Assembly (NCBI RefSeq): GCF_008710275.1
Contig: NZ_VYQE01000001.1
Coordinates: 248,001 to 312,000, forward strand
Direction: 5' to 3'
Length of the DNA stretch: 64,000 nucleotides
DNA from: Histidinibacterium aquaticum
Lineage (GTDB): Bacteria; Pseudomonadota; Alphaproteobacteria; Rhodobacterales; Rhodobacteraceae
Positions 16,475 to 25,333 of this stretch are shown one piece after another (position 1 is the stretch's first letter; each line of letters opens with the position of its first letter). The notes beneath the pieces are model-generated. The model ran no database searches, was not told the origin of the DNA, and saw only the letters and a list, made by a program, of their open reading frames with translations. The translations under genes and the position numbers were made by a program.

Positions 16475-17791
16475 CCGCGCGATCCTCAGTTCAGCCCGCA
16501 ACCCTCCAAGATCCTCGCTCTCCCCCAGCAGCAAGCCGCCGCCATGGGCGCGCGCCACGTCGGAGACGATGGAGAGGCCGAGCCCGACGCCGGAGCCCCT
16601 GTCCTGGTTGCGCGAGGGATCGAGCCGCACGAAGGGACGCATCGCCTCTTCGCGCCGGTCCGGGGGTATCCCCGGGCCATCGTCCTCGACGGCGATGCGC
16701 AGGAACCGCTCTCCGAACCGGACGGACACCCGGGCGCGGGTGCCGTAGCGCAGGGCATTGCCCAGCAGGTTGTCGAGCGAGCGCCGCAGGGCCAGCGGCC
16801 GGAGGCGAAGCCGCGTCGCCTCGCCCGTGACGGGCCCCATTTCCACGTCGCGGCCGGATCGGCCCGCGTCCTCGACCGCAGCCCGCACGATGTCCAGCGG
16901 ATCGACCTCCTCCACCTCGTCCTCGGCATCCGCCCGGGCGAAATCGAGGAAGGTGTCGAGGAGGTGCTGCATCTCGTCCACGTCCGCCAGGAGGGGTTCC
17001 GCCTCCTCTTCGTCGAGCATCGAGAGCCCGAGCCGCAGCCGGGTGAGCGGTGTCCGGAGATCGTGGCTGACGCCCGAGAGCATCATGGTCCGCGTCTGGG
17101 TCTGCCTCTCGATGCGTCCGCGCATCTCCACGAAAGCCCGTCCCGCGGCGCGCACCTCGGTCGCACCCGACGGCTGGTAGGGCACCGTCCGGCCTTTCCC
17201 GAATTCCTCGGCGGCCCGCGCCATTCGGGTGATCGGCCGCAGCTGGTTGCGCAGGTAGACGTAGGCGATCCCGGTCAGCAGGACGCCGAAGACGATCATG
17301 ACCACGAGCAACTGGTGCGGGTTGGAGGCGGAGACCCTTTCCCGCTCGGTCTCCACGCGCAACGGGCCGTAGGGAGTCTCGAGCCAGACCCGCACCGTCC
17401 GGTCGTCGGGAAGCGCGGTGGCGATGAGGCTGGGCACTTCCTGATCGAGCACCTCGAGCACGACGTTTCCGGAAAGATCGTAGAACCGGCGGATCTGTCG
17501 CGTGGGGACATCCCTTGCCGGAAGCATGGTATCGAGGTCGAGGGGCGCGCCGATCTCGACGGCCCGCTGCCGGGCCGCGGCCAGGTCGGACGCTTCGGAG
17601 ACATTGGACACCAGGTAGCGAAGCTCGTAGGCCAGCGCCTGGGTCATCTGGGTGGTGACGTCCTCGAAATGCCGCTGGATGAAGGCCAGCGTCACGATAA
17701 GTTGCAGGCCGAAGACCGGAAGCGCCAGGATGAGCGCGGCCCGGCCGTAGAGGCTGCGGGGCATGTATCTCTTGAGCCAGGCGAAGGACAT
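16472..17791 (-). CDS. EnvZ-like sensor histidine kinase
   Basis: A 439-residue inner-membrane kinase. A first transmembrane helix (about 12-35, ALILALPVFGLQLIVTLAF) and a second (about 160-180, LLVVMIVFGVLLTGIAYVYL) enclose a periplasmic sensor of about 120 residues. HAMP follows, then the H box SGVSHDLRTPLTRLRLGL, N box SLDNLLGNALRYG, G1 VEDDGPGIPP and G2 GSGVGLGLSIV, so all kinase motifs are intact. The start is ambiguous between 17791 and an internal ATG at 17764. No response regulator is adjacent, making it an orphan here. Its TAG stop lies inside the opposing tRNA 3' end. Confidence 0.88.
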   Translation of the reverse strand: MSFAWLKRYMPRSLYGRAALILALPVFGLQLIVTLAFIQRHFEDVTTQMTQALAYELRYLVSNVSEASDLAAARQRAVEIGAPLDLDTMLPARDVPTRQIRRFYDLSGNVVLEVLDQEVPSLIATALPDDRTVRVWLETPYGPLRVETERERVSASNPHQLLVVMIVFGVLLTGIAYVYLRNQLRPITRMARAAEEFGKGRTVPYQPSGATEVRAAGRAFVEMRGRIERQTQTRTMMLSGVSHDLRTPLTRLRLGLSMLDEEEAEPLLADVDEMQHLLDTFLDFARADAEDEVEEVDPLDIVRAAVEDAGRSGRDVEMGPVTGEATRLRLRPLALRRSLDNLLGNALRYGTRARVSVRFGERFLRIAVEDDGPGIPPDRREEAMRPFVRLDPSRNQDRGSGVGLGLSIVSDVARAHGGGLLLGESEDLGGLRAELRIAR

Positions 17792-18722
17792 GAGCGCGAC
17801 GCTACCCTCATCCCCCGCCCAAGGAAACGCACCGCGGCCCGGCATCGCCGAGGAGGTGGCCGAGGGTGTGCTGCGCGTCCTCGCGCCCAATCCCTCGCCG
17901 ATGACCTTCTGGGGCACCAACAGCTACATCGTCGGTCGACGCGACCTGCTCGTCGTCGACCCGGGGCCGGACCTGGCCGATCACCGCGAAGCCCTGCGCC
18001 GCGCCATCGGCGGACGGCCCGTCCGGGCGGTCGTCCTGACCCATGCTCACCGGGACCACGCCGAGCTGGCCGCTCCGCTCGCCCGGGAGCTCGACGTGCC
18101 GGTGCTGGCCGGGGGCGCCGCCTCGGATGGCCGCAGCGCCGTCATGTCGCGTCTCGCCGCCGAGGGCCTGTCGGGAGGCGGCGAAGGGGTGATCGCGGGG
18201 TTCGTGCCCGACCGGGTCCTTGCCGACGGAGAGGGTCTGGAGGGCGACGGCTGGCGACTCGAGGTGCTGCGCACTCCAGGCCACATGGGCCATCACATCT
18301 GCCTGCTCTGTCCGGAGTACGGATTGTCGGGCGATCACGTCATGGGCTGGGCGAGCACGATGATCTCGCCACCCGACGGGGACGTTGCGCAATTTCTCGA
18401 GAGCTGCCGGCGACTAAGGGAGCACCCCCCTGCCCTCCTCCTGCCGGGCCACGGCCCGGCGATCGAAGACCCGGTGGCCCGCATCGACCGGCTGGTCCGG
18501 CACCGGCGCGACAGGGAAGCGCAGCTCCTCGAAGCCCTCGGCCCGGGAGACACGGTCTCGACCCTGACCGCCCGCCTCTATGCCGAAGTGCCTCCGTCCC
18601 TCCACCCCGCCGCCGCGCGCAACGTCTTCGCCCACCTCGCCGACCTCCACGAGCGCGGTCTCGTCACCGCCGAGCCGGGCCTCTCCCCGGAGGCCCGTTT
18701 CGCCCCTGCGCGCACCGCCTGA
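17790..18722 (+). CDS. MBL-fold metal-dependent hydrolase (LACTB2-like)
   Basis: A 310-residue metallo-beta-lactamase-fold protein. The zinc motif is LTHAHRDHAEL (THxHxDH, near residue 87), with later ligands in TPGHMGHHICLL and LSGDHVMGW, and the terminal His in LLPGHGPAIED. The N-terminal NPSPMTFWGTNSYIVG and a C-terminal winged-helix-like part (about 240-300) match the LACTB2 branch, whose members include ribonucleases and thioester hydrolases. The chosen ATG at 17790 overlaps the start region of the divergent kinase gene by two bases, leaving no intergenic promoter space. A start further in is possible because spacing to AAGGA is very short. Confidence 0.85.
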   Translation: MSATLPSSPAQGNAPRPGIAEEVAEGVLRVLAPNPSPMTFWGTNSYIVGRRDLLVVDPGPDLADHREALRRAIGGRPVRAVVLTHAHRDHAELAAPLARELDVPVLAGGAASDGRSAVMSRLAAEGLSGGGEGVIAGFVPDRVLADGEGLEGDGWRLEVLRTPGHMGHHICLLCPEYGLSGDHVMGWASTMISPPDGDVAQFLESCRRLREHPPALLLPGHGPAIEDPVARIDRLVRHRRDREAQLLEALGPGDTVSTLTARLYAEVPPSLHPAAARNVFAHLADLHERGLVTAEPGLSPEARFAPARTA

Positions 18723-18791
18723 TCGGCTTCGAGTTTTCTCGCGCGACCCTCTGGACGCCCCTGCGCACCATTGCTATATCCGCCCCCGTGT

Positions 18792-18866
18792 TCCGGCGTA
18801 GCTCAGCGGTAGAGCAGTTGACTGTTAATCAATTGGTCGTAGGTTCGATCCCTACCGCCGGAGCCA
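18792..18866 (+). tRNA. tRNA-Asn (GTT)
   Basis: The cloverleaf has acceptor TCCGGCG paired with CGCCGGA, anticodon loop CTGTTAA with anticodon GTT, and T loop TTCGATC. Discriminator G73 and an encoded CCA (18864-18866) are present. It is followed by a terminator hairpin at 18891. Confidence 0.95.
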
Positions 18867-18890
18867 AAATCAAACTTTCTTAGCGAAATC

Positions 18891-18916
18891 AGGCCATGAG
18901 CTCTCAGGGCCTTTTC
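18891..18916 (+). terminator. Rho-independent terminator after tRNA-Asn
   Basis: AGGCC at 18891-18895 pairs with GGCCT near 18912, with an inner TGA-GCTC-TCA stem, followed by TTTTCTCC. It lies 25 bases past the tRNA and ends its transcript before the convergent lhgO gene. Confidence 0.7.
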
Positions 18917-19018
18917 TCCTCCCGTGCAGTAGCCGCGCGGCCGAGGGTCCTCCGCTCTTCGCTTCATTTTCCCAACAGCCGTCTCGCCTGGGACTGCCCC
19001 TGGCAAGCACCGCCCTTC

Positions 19019-20215
19019 CTATCGATTCCGGCCCAGGAGCCGCTCGGCGATCATGTCGCCGATGGGGAGGGCCGAGGTGGCGGCGGGGGACGGGGCGTTG
19101 CAGACGTGGAGGGAGCGGTCGGTGTCGAGGAAGAGGAAATCCCCGGCCATCGTGCCGTCGTCCAGGATGGCCTGCGCGCGGATTCCGGGCTCCATGGGCT
19201 GCAGGTCCTCGAGTTCGAGGGAGGGGCAGTAGCGGCGGCATTCGGCGAGGTAGCGGCGCTTGAAGAGGGTGTTGCGCAATTCGTTGAAGCCGGGGCGGAT
19301 ATTGCCGGCGATGGATTTCCAGAAGCCCGGGAAGCTCAGGGTGTCGCGCAGGTCGCGGAGATCGAGTGAGCCCTTCGGGTACCCCTCTCGGGCGAGGCCC
19401 AGGACGGCGTTGGGGCCAACGGTCACCGAGCCGTCGATCATAGGCGTCAGGTGGGTGCCGAGGAAGGGCAGGCCCGGCTCGGGCACCGGGTAGATCATCG
19501 CGTGGACCACGTCGTTGAGCCGGGGCGCGAGGCGGTAGTACTCGCCGCGGAAAGGCACGATGCGATGCGCGATCTGCAGTCCCGCAAGCCGGGCGATGCG
19601 GTCAGACTGCAGGCCGGCGCAGGCGACGAGGCGCCCGGCGCGGAAAGTCTCTCCACCGCCTCGAAGCTCGACGGCATCCCCGGTGTCCCGGATCGCCTCG
19701 ACGGGCGTGCCGAGCCGGATCTCGGCGCCCTGCCCTTCCAACTCGCGGGCCAGCGCCTCCAGCACGGCCCCGTAATCGACGATGGCAGAGGCCGGCACGA
19801 AGAGGGCCGCAAGCCCCGCAACGTTGGGCTCGCGTTCGGCGATGCCCGCGGGGTCGAGGCGCTCAACATCGATCCCGTTCTCCCCCGCCCGGGTCTGCAG
19901 GGCGTCGAGTCGGGGGACCTCGTCCGGCCGTGTGGCGACGATCAGCTTGCCGCGGTTTTCGAAGGGGATGCCGTGCTCGGTGCAGAACTCCTTGGTTCGC
20001 GCCGAGCCTTCGCGGCAAAGCTGCGCCTTGAGGCTGCCCGGCGGGTAGTAGATGCCGGAATGGATGACGCCGGAGTTGCGGCCGGTCTGGTGGCGGCCGA
20101 GGGCACCCTCCTTCTCGAGCAGCAGCAACGAAGCGCCGGGCCTGCGCGCCAGAAGGGCCCGGGCGGTGGCAAGACCCACGATGCCGCCGCCGATGACGCA
20201 GAAGTCGTAGGTCAT
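19019..20215 (-). CDS. lhgO: L-2-hydroxyglutarate oxidase
   Basis: A 398-residue FAD enzyme of the DAO family that oxidises L-2-hydroxyglutarate to 2-oxoglutarate, feeding electrons to quinone or oxygen. The N-terminal Rossmann motif is FCVIGGGIVGLATARALL, followed by the family signature LLEKEGALGRHQTGRNSGVIHSGIYYPPGSLKAQLC. Later segments YYRLAPRL, PFLGTHLTPMIDGSVTVGPNAVL and the C-terminal DRSLHVCNAPSPAATSALPIG are all typical of LhgO/YgaF. The start at 20215 gives the correct N-terminus. It follows an aminotransferase gene by 18 bases and is probably co-transcribed with it. Confidence 0.95.
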   Translation of the reverse strand: MTYDFCVIGGGIVGLATARALLARRPGASLLLLEKEGALGRHQTGRNSGVIHSGIYYPPGSLKAQLCREGSARTKEFCTEHGIPFENRGKLIVATRPDEVPRLDALQTRAGENGIDVERLDPAGIAEREPNVAGLAALFVPASAIVDYGAVLEALARELEGQGAEIRLGTPVEAIRDTGDAVELRGGGETFRAGRLVACAGLQSDRIARLAGLQIAHRIVPFRGEYYRLAPRLNDVVHAMIYPVPEPGLPFLGTHLTPMIDGSVTVGPNAVLGLAREGYPKGSLDLRDLRDTLSFPGFWKSIAGNIRPGFNELRNTLFKRRYLAECRRYCPSLELEDLQPMEPGIRAQAILDDGTMAGDFLFLDTDRSLHVCNAPSPAATSALPIGDMIAERLLGRNR

Positions 20216-20233
20216 GGCGCAGAGGCCATCCGA

Positions 20234-21502
20234 TCAGGCCCCGTCGCCCGGGCCCAGCAATCCGTGCATGAGCGACAGGAAGCGGGAGACCTCGGCGACC
20301 GTGTTGTAGTGGCAGAAGGAGACCCGGACGCAGGAGGACTGGCCGAGGGGGTCGAGGATGTTGCCGGAGTAGTGGTCTGCCTTGCGGGTATGCGTGCGCA
20401 CGCCCTCGGCGTTGAGGGCGGAGACGATCTCTTCGGCGGGAATGCTATCGGTCCAGAAGGAGACGAGACCCTCGCGGGCCGCGTTCTCGACGCCGCCCAC
20501 GATGTTGACGCCGGGCATCTCCGATAGTCCGGGCTGGTTGCCGGTTCCGTAGAGGGCGGCGTCGGTCAGGGCCTTTTCCTGCGCGTGGATGGCGCGCCCT
20601 GCCGCGAGGATGCGGGAGCGGCGGTCTGTCTCCCCGGAGACCTCTCCGCCCAGCCAGTCGAAGTAACCGACGACATCGGAGAAGGTGGCGTAGGCCCCCG
20701 TGTCGCGGGTTCCGAATTCCCAGCTCTCGGGCGGGCCGCCGGCGAGACGCTCGTGGTCCAGCGCCTTGAAGCGGTCTGAGACCCAGGCGACGCCGTAACC
20801 GTGGCGGGAGAAGACCTTGTAGGGCGAGACGACGTATCCATCGACGTCGTAGGCGTCGATGTCGATGCCGCCGTGGCAGGCGTGCTGGATGCCGTCCACG
20901 ATGACGAAGGCCTCCGGCGCGACGGCCCGGACCTCGCGCACGATGCCGGCCACGTCCATCGCCATGCCCGTCACCGGCGAGGTGTGCAGGATCGTGACGA
21001 CGGAGGTGTCGGGCGTGATCGCGCGGGCGTAGTCCTCGGGCCGGACGAGCCCGGCCGCGTCGTCGTGCGGCACGGTCTGGTACTCCCGTCCCAGCACGCC
21101 GGACCAGTGCCGGGCGGCGCTGCGGGTCGCGGGATGCTCGACGGTCGAGCCGAGAACTCGGCCGGGCATTGCGGTCACCGCGGTGCGGATCAGGCGGAAG
21201 AGGAGCTCGGTGCCGCTCTCGCCCACGAAGAACTGGCCCGAGGAGGCGCCGAAGAAGTCGCCCATGTCGGACTTGGCCTTGGCGATGATGCGGACGAGTT
21301 CATGGGCCGTGGCATTGTCCCGGCCCTGGTTGTCCGGAATCGCCGCGAAAAAGGTGCTGGTCTCGACGACGGACTTGAGTGTGAGCGCGCCGCCCGCGTT
21401 CTCGAAGAAGATGCGGGGGCCCGCGATCGGGCAGCTCTCCACGTGCGCGAACCTGTTGCGCACCTCGCCGATCAGGTCTTCGGTCATCGTCGGCTCAGTC
21501 AT
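20234..21502 (-). CDS. Class V aminotransferase (cysteine desulfurase-like)
   Basis: A 422-residue PLP enzyme of the fold-type I class V group. The PLP-binding Lys is in VVSPYKVFSRHGYG (near residue 237), the Asp-x-x-His pair in VDGIQHACHGGIDID, and the substrate-carboxylate Arg in SSCVRVSFCHYNT near the C-terminus. It resembles cysteine desulfurase and isopenicillin-epimerase-like proteins, but the mobile active-site Cys loop of NifS/IscS is not evident, so its amino substrate is unknown. ATG 21502 is preceded by AGAGGGA; a second in-frame ATG is at 21487. It leads a two-gene unit with lhgO and faces the TRAP transporter genes across 149 bases. Confidence 0.85.
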   Translation of the reverse strand: MTEPTMTEDLIGEVRNRFAHVESCPIAGPRIFFENAGGALTLKSVVETSTFFAAIPDNQGRDNATAHELVRIIAKAKSDMGDFFGASSGQFFVGESGTELLFRLIRTAVTAMPGRVLGSTVEHPATRSAARHWSGVLGREYQTVPHDDAAGLVRPEDYARAITPDTSVVTILHTSPVTGMAMDVAGIVREVRAVAPEAFVIVDGIQHACHGGIDIDAYDVDGYVVSPYKVFSRHGYGVAWVSDRFKALDHERLAGGPPESWEFGTRDTGAYATFSDVVGYFDWLGGEVSGETDRRSRILAAGRAIHAQEKALTDAALYGTGNQPGLSEMPGVNIVGGVENAAREGLVSFWTDSIPAEEIVSALNAEGVRTHTRKADHYSGNILDPLGQSSCVRVSFCHYNTVAEVSRFLSLMHGLLGPGDGA

Positions 21503-21651
21503 CGCATCCCTCTTTCTGGCTCCCGGGTTGCATGCCGCCTCGGGCCGCGGCTGACAACCGTTTCCTGACTTTGAAGGCGCGCGCCGGCGAATCTTGTGTT
21601 GGACCCGCGCCCTGCTAGGCTCGGGCCGTACTGATATCTGGGAGGATACAC

Positions 21652-22611
21652 ATGAACACGATGAAAGCACTCGCCGCCGTCGCCGCTCTCGCGGCCGGGC
21701 CGGCCGTGGCGCAGACGCAACTGTCGATCGCGACCGGCGGCACCGGAGGTGTCTATTACCCGATGGGCGGCGGTCTCGCCGAGGTGATCAACCAGAACGT
21801 CGAGGGCTATGCCGCGACCGCCGAGGTCACCGGCGCATCGGTCGAGAACATGGGCCTCGTCGCCACCGGCGATGCCGACCTCGCCATCGGCCTCGCCGAC
21901 ACCGTGCAGCAGGCCTACGCCGGCACCGGCCGCTTCGACGGCCAGCAGCTGGAGATGATCCGGGGCGTCGCGTCGCTCTACGCGAACATGGTGCAGATCG
22001 TGACGCTCGCCGACTCCGGCATCGAGTCGCTGGAGGACCTCGAGGGCATGCGTGTCTCCGTGGGCGCGCCGGGCTCCGGCACCGAGGTCAACGCGCAGAC
22101 CATCCTCGAAGCCAACGGCATGTCCTTCGACGACTTCACCGCCGAGCGGCTGAACTTCAACGAGACCGCTGACGCGCTCAACAACGGCGACATCGACGCC
22201 GGTTTCTGGAGCGTGGGCGCGCCTACCTCGTCGATCCTCAACCTCGCGACCACGAACGACATCGCGATGATTTCGCTGACGGAAGAGCAGATCGCCGCGG
22301 CGCAGGAAGCCTCCGACGTCTTCACCGCGCTGTCGCTCTCCGCCGATACCTACGAGGGGCTCGAGGAGGACGTCTCGACCATCGGCGTGCCGAACGTCCT
22401 GGTGGCGTCGTCCGAGATGGACGAGGAGACGGTCTACCAGATCACCAAGGCCATGTTCGAGAACATCGCCGATCTGCAGGCCGTGCACCCGGCGGCGAAC
22501 GAGACGACGATCGAGTTCACCATGGCGGCGACCCCGGTGCCGCTGCATCCCGGCGCGATCCGCTATTACGAGGAAGCAGGCGCCGACATTCCGGACGCTC
22601 TCCGGCCGTGA
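21652..22611 (+). CDS. TAXI-family TRAP substrate-binding protein
   Basis: A 319-residue periplasmic binding protein with a Sec signal (MNTMKALAAVAALAAGPAVAQ). The mature start LSIATGGTGGVYYPMGGGLAE is the hallmark of the TAXI (TRAP-associated extracytoplasmic immunogenic) family, with VSVGAPGSGTEVNAQTILEA in the middle and LHPGAIRYYEEAG at the C-terminus. TAXI proteins bind small acids such as glutamate or other dicarboxylates and deliver them to a fused DctQM-type permease, here two genes downstream. GGGAGGA precedes the ATG. Its stop overlaps the DUF1850 start by four bases. The substrate is not evident from sequence. Confidence 0.95.
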   Translation: MNTMKALAAVAALAAGPAVAQTQLSIATGGTGGVYYPMGGGLAEVINQNVEGYAATAEVTGASVENMGLVATGDADLAIGLADTVQQAYAGTGRFDGQQLEMIRGVASLYANMVQIVTLADSGIESLEDLEGMRVSVGAPGSGTEVNAQTILEANGMSFDDFTAERLNFNETADALNNGDIDAGFWSVGAPTSSILNLATTNDIAMISLTEEQIAAAQEASDVFTALSLSADTYEGLEEDVSTIGVPNVLVASSEMDEETVYQITKAMFENIADLQAVHPAANETTIEFTMAATPVPLHPGAIRYYEEAGADIPDALRP

Positions 22612-23072
22612 GGCGGAGCACTTCGGCAGGAGGGCTTCTGGCCCTCCTGCTTCTCGCGTCGGCGGCCCACCCGGCCGAGCTCGTCGCGAGGCTGGACGAC
22701 GGACGCCGGATCGCCGCGCTGCCCGTGGCCGAGGGAGGCGAGTGGTGCGTTCTCTGGCGGCACTCCGTCCAGGGCTTTGAAGTCCAGGACTGCTACGAAA
22801 ACCGAGAGGGGCGCATGGTCCTTGTCCGCTCGCACCAGCCGGACTTCGCCGCCGGACTGGGCCACATCGTCGGGCGCGGGCGGCAGGTTTCTGACGGGCG
22901 TGGCGGATACTGGATCGTCGATCTGGACGAGCCGGTGCCCGGCAACGCCTATGTCCTGCGCCCTGGCGGACCGGAGGTCGATCACCGGCTGAGAGCTGGC
23001 GACCGCGAAGTCTCGCTGACCGATCTCGCGGCCCATGACCGGGTGACGCTCTCGCTGGAGGAGACCGAGTGA
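22608..23072 (+). CDS. DUF1850 protein of TAXI-TRAP operon
   Basis: A 154-residue protein starting at a GTG that overlaps the binding-protein stop (GTGA). It has a signal-like N-terminus (STSAGGLLALLLLASAAHPAE) and then VLWRHSVQGFEVQDCYENREGRMVLV, which matches the DUF1850 core typical of genes inserted between TAXI binding protein and TRAP permease. It may assist binding-protein maturation or act as a periplasmic subunit of the carrier; this is not established. It overlaps the downstream permease by four bases, so all three proteins are translationally coupled. Confidence 0.85.
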   Translation: MRRSTSAGGLLALLLLASAAHPAELVARLDDGRRIAALPVAEGGEWCVLWRHSVQGFEVQDCYENREGRMVLVRSHQPDFAAGLGHIVGRGRQVSDGRGGYWIVDLDEPVPGNAYVLRPGGPEVDHRLRAGDREVSLTDLAAHDRVTLSLEETE

Positions 23073-25060
23073 CCGAGGTGAGCCAGATCTCGATGCCCCG
23101 CCCTACCTTGCTGCTGAAGGTCACGGCGGCCGTCGGCATCTCGCTGTCTCTCTTCCAGCTCTACGCCGCGGGGATCCAGCCGCTCGGCCTCTTCTTCCAG
23201 AGGCCCATCCACCTCGGCTTCATCCTCGTCCTCTGCTTCCTCATCTACCCCGTTACCCGCGACAAGCCGCGAGGCGTGCTGGGCTGGGCCATCGACGGGC
23301 CGCTCATCCTGTGCGGAATTCTCGTCGGCTACTGGGTGCCCGCGAACATCGACGCCATCGCGAACGCCATCATTCCACGGGACCAGGATATCTGGGTCGG
23401 CATCATCACGACGCTGGTGGTCCTCGAAGCCTCGCGCCGGGCGATCGGGCTGCCGATGACGATCATCGGCCTGGTGTTTATCGCCTATGCCTTCGCCGGG
23501 AACCGGGGCGAGCTGCCGTTTCTGGCCGACTTCATGCCCGGTATCCTCAATCACAGGGGCTATTCGCTGGAGCGCCTCGCGAGCCAGCTGACACTGGGCG
23601 CCGAGGGGATCTACGGCATCCCGCTCGGGGTCGCCGCGACTTTCATCTTCATCTTCGTACTCTTCGGCGCCTTCCTGGAGGTGACCGGAGCGGGCAAGTT
23701 CTTCATCGATCTCGCCTACGCCACCACTGGCCGCCAGCGCGGCGGGCCCGCGAAGGCCGCCGTCATCGCCTCCGCGGGGATGGGCTCGATCAGCGGCAGC
23801 GCCATCGCCAACGTCGTGACCACGGGCGCCTTCACCATCCCCCTGATGAAGAAGCTCGGCTACCGTCCCGCCCAGGCCGGCGGGGTCGAGGCCGCGGCCT
23901 CCACGGGCGGGCAGATCATGCCGCCGCTCATGGGCGCGGGGGCCTTCCTCATCAGCGAGTTCACGCGGACGCCCTACATCGATATCGTCCTGGTCTCGAT
24001 CTTTCCCGCGATCCTCTATTTCGGCGCGGTCTACCTGCTCGTGCACATCGCCGCCGTGAAGCAGGGGCTGACGGGCATGCCCTCTTCCGAGCTGCCGCGG
24101 GTGCGGGACGTGCTCATGGAGGGCTGGCATTTCCTCCTGCCGCTGGTCGCGCTCGTGGCCCTGCTTATCATCGGTTACTCGCCCATGCGGGTGGGCTTCT
24201 ACGCGATTCTTGCCGTGGCCGCCTCGGCGGTGCTCCGGTCTCTTCTGCACTACTTGGCGAACGGGCCGACGCTCGCGGGCGGGATCGCGCTCTGCAAGGC
24301 GGGGTTCATGAAGACGCTGGATGCGCTCGAACTCGGCGCCCGGAATGCCGTGGCCGTCTCCGTCGCCTGCGCGGTCGCGGGCATCATCGTCGGCGTGGTC
24401 GGGCTCACGGGACTCGGGCTGAAATTCTCGGCCATGATGCTGGCCTTCTCCGGCGGCAACCTGCTCCTCGCACTTATCCTGGTGGTCATCGCCAGCCTCA
24501 TACTCGGGATGGGCCTGCCCGTGACGGCGGCCTACATCGTCCTCATCATCCTCGTCGGACCGGCGCTGACGGAGGAGTTCGGCGTTCCTCTCCTGATCGC
24601 CCACCTCGTCGTCTTCTGGTGGAGCCAGGACTCCAACGTCACGCCTCCCGTGGCCCTTGCCGGCTTCGCGGGCGCGGCCATCGCCGGGGCGAAGCCGATG
24701 GAGACCTCCGTCCAGGCCTGGAAGTTCGCGAAGGGCCTCTACCTCATCCCGCTCTTCATGGTGTTCAACGAGCCGATCATCCTGGGCGGCCCCCTGCCCC
24801 TCGTGCTCTGGAACGGCCTGCTCGCCGTCCTCGCGCTGACCGCCTTCGCCGCGGCGATCGAGGGGTTCCTCTTCTCGCCGCTGCTGCAGTGGCAGCGGGT
24901 CGTCGCCATCCTCGCCGTCGTCGCAGTCTTTTGGCCCGCGATCGCGATCGAAGCGGTGGGCGCCGGGGTCATCCTGCTGCTGCTCGGGTCGAACGCGCTG
25001 GCCGCGCGGCGATCTGACGGCGGCCGCCCCTCCGCCGCCACCGAAGGCCCCGCGGCCTGA
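23069..25060 (+). CDS. TRAP transporter fused DctQM permease
   Basis: A 663-residue multi-span permease starting at GTG 23069 within a four-base overlap. The N-terminal third holds DctQ-like helices; the rest is the DctM-type ion-coupled carrier with AAVIASAGMGSISGSAIANVVTTGAFTIPLMKK-region signature (about residues 228-260, key residues GSISGSAIANV), and VEAAASTGGQIMPPLMGAGAFL. A second repeat includes ILGMGLPVTAAYIVLIILVGPAL. These are the family motifs of TAXI-type 4TM/12TM fused TRAP permeases that use a sodium or proton gradient. It closes the transporter operon; the flavoprotein operon begins 273 bases downstream. Confidence 0.95.
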   Translation: MTEVSQISMPRPTLLLKVTAAVGISLSLFQLYAAGIQPLGLFFQRPIHLGFILVLCFLIYPVTRDKPRGVLGWAIDGPLILCGILVGYWVPANIDAIANAIIPRDQDIWVGIITTLVVLEASRRAIGLPMTIIGLVFIAYAFAGNRGELPFLADFMPGILNHRGYSLERLASQLTLGAEGIYGIPLGVAATFIFIFVLFGAFLEVTGAGKFFIDLAYATTGRQRGGPAKAAVIASAGMGSISGSAIANVVTTGAFTIPLMKKLGYRPAQAGGVEAAASTGGQIMPPLMGAGAFLISEFTRTPYIDIVLVSIFPAILYFGAVYLLVHIAAVKQGLTGMPSSELPRVRDVLMEGWHFLLPLVALVALLIIGYSPMRVGFYAILAVAASAVLRSLLHYLANGPTLAGGIALCKAGFMKTLDALELGARNAVAVSVACAVAGIIVGVVGLTGLGLKFSAMMLAFSGGNLLLALILVVIASLILGMGLPVTAAYIVLIILVGPALTEEFGVPLLIAHLVVFWWSQDSNVTPPVALAGFAGAAIAGAKPMETSVQAWKFAKGLYLIPLFMVFNEPIILGGPLPLVLWNGLLAVLALTAFAAAIEGFLFSPLLQWQRVVAILAVVAVFWPAIAIEAVGAGVILLLLGSNALAARRSDGGRPSAATEGPAA

Positions 25061-25333
25061 ATCGTATAACCTTATCAATGGCTTGAAGCTGGCACCGAAG
25101 GCACCTCTTGCGGGGTTGCCCAATCTTAAGGCAGAGACGATTTGCCGCACCGGCGGGAAACTGCTAGCCTCGATTCGGGAACAGACGAAGCACGGTCGGC
25201 ACTCAACGCCCGACGATTGAGCCTCGACCTATTGCCGCCCCGGCGGCACGACAGCTTTGACATGAGGGGACGCTCAAGTCCGCTGCGAGGAGGCAGCGGA
25301 GCAGGTCAGCGCAGAGCTGAGGAGGAGCGAGCC
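25061..25333. other. Intergenic region before redox module
   Basis: This 273-bp gap carries no supported gene, although an open frame runs in phase into the flavoprotein gene from 25142. It should contain the promoter of the three-gene module. A direct/inverted CGCTGCGAGG-AGGCAGCG patch lies near 25281-25298 (GCTGC with GCAGC, 6-base loop) close to the GAGGAGG ribosome site. Confidence 0.4.
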
